From an uncultured Lachnospiraceae bacterium (GTDB lineage: Bacteria > Bacillota > Clostridia > Lachnospirales > Lachnospiraceae), in assembly GCA_902760755.1 (NCBI GenBank), contig CACWHK010000007.1, forward strand, positions 91,262 to 155,261: a stretch of 64,000 nucleotides of DNA. Reading direction: 5' to 3'. The stretch's first letter is position 1, and each line of letters opens with the position of its first letter. The notes under the pieces were generated by a model. The model had not been told where the DNA came from. It saw nothing but the letters and a program-made list of their open reading frames with translations, and did no database searches. The position numbers were made by a program, and so were the translations under genes. Positions 63,847 to 64,000 of this stretch are shown piece by piece.

Positions 63847-63905
63847 GCTGTCGCACGAGAGACATCGAAGACGGACACCAACGCGACGGCTTTTATAATG
63901 CTCTT
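63847..63905 (+). ncRNA. Short structured transcript with terminator-like hairpin (small RNA or leader attenuator)
   Basis: Starting at the predicted transcription start, GCTGTCGC (63847-63854) pairs with GCGACGGC (63893-63900), followed by TTTTAT. The enclosed part of 38 bases has no reading frame. The rest of the window to 64000 has no visible gene and is AT-rich. It may be a small RNA of about 60 bases or an attenuator before a gene outside the window. Confidence 0.5.
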
Positions 63906-64000
63906 TCACAATTTAATACCATAGCAACCCCGAAAAATTCTTTTATATTATTTTTCGGATGAAAATCCTTTTTAAAACAGTAATTACAGGATTGTCAAAA

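Overview
The window looks like a chromosomal segment of an anaerobic Firmicute of the class Clostridia, most likely family Lachnospiraceae. Reasons: strong AGGAGG-type ribosome-binding sites, a leucine T-box in front of leuA, a GerMN lipoprotein next to ComEC, a DUF5711-CvpA pair, a MATE transporter fused to an ATPase domain, and many secreted proteins with aromatic 'GWxxxxGxWYY' cell-wall (choline)-binding repeats. Base composition is visually a little above half G+C. Species cannot be assigned from the sequence alone.

Left part (1-24.9 kb) is mostly housekeeping: the tail of a repeat-rich exporter-like protein, polyphosphate kinase, a sensor histidine kinase, a GerMN lipoprotein, ComEC, then a 0.7 kb non-coding array of structured repeats and two gene remnants, ribosomal protein S20 (UUG start), a small cell-wall-binding protein, HolA, GlgB, PutP, Ung, the MATE-ATPase fusion, T-box/leuA, a coiled-coil membrane protein, a DUF5711 protein and a CvpA protein.

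Right part (24.9-63.8 kb) is one large surface-glycan locus in at least three transcription blocks (promoters near 24930, 26944 and 44540; terminators at 26881 and 44485). Block A holds a UDP-sugar 4,6-dehydratase, a double aminotransferase fused in one chain, a PglC-type initiating phosphosugar transferase, LicD, a GT52/polysialyltransferase-like enzyme, a polymerase/ligase and a Wzz-like protein. It is followed, without a clear terminator, by four secreted cell-wall-binding-repeat proteins (a GH5 hydrolase, a CAP-domain protein and two giant repeat-only proteins of 1052 and 1295 residues). Block B holds four glycosyltransferases, a WbpA/WbpB/WbpD/WbpE-like set for UDP-2,3-diacetamido-2,3-dideoxy-glucuronate, a second polymerase/ligase, a flippase, a second initiating transferase and a second Wzz-like protein. 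Inserted in it are two more repeat proteins: a GH25 lysozyme and a secreted metallo-beta-lactamase-fold protein that resembles pneumococcal phosphorylcholine esterase Pce/CbpE.

Main interpretation (inference): the locus encodes the machinery for a surface glycan probably decorated with phosphocholine (LicD), an enzyme that may remove phosphocholine (Pce-like), and a set of secreted proteins whose repeats would dock on that decoration. The dehydratase + aminotransferase + PglC-type transferase + LicD set parallels the start of pneumococcal teichoic acid synthesis. A choline uptake/activation set (LicA/B/C) is not in the window and would be expected elsewhere. The second item most worth a look is the array of TTAGC-headed structured repeats at 8814-9431.
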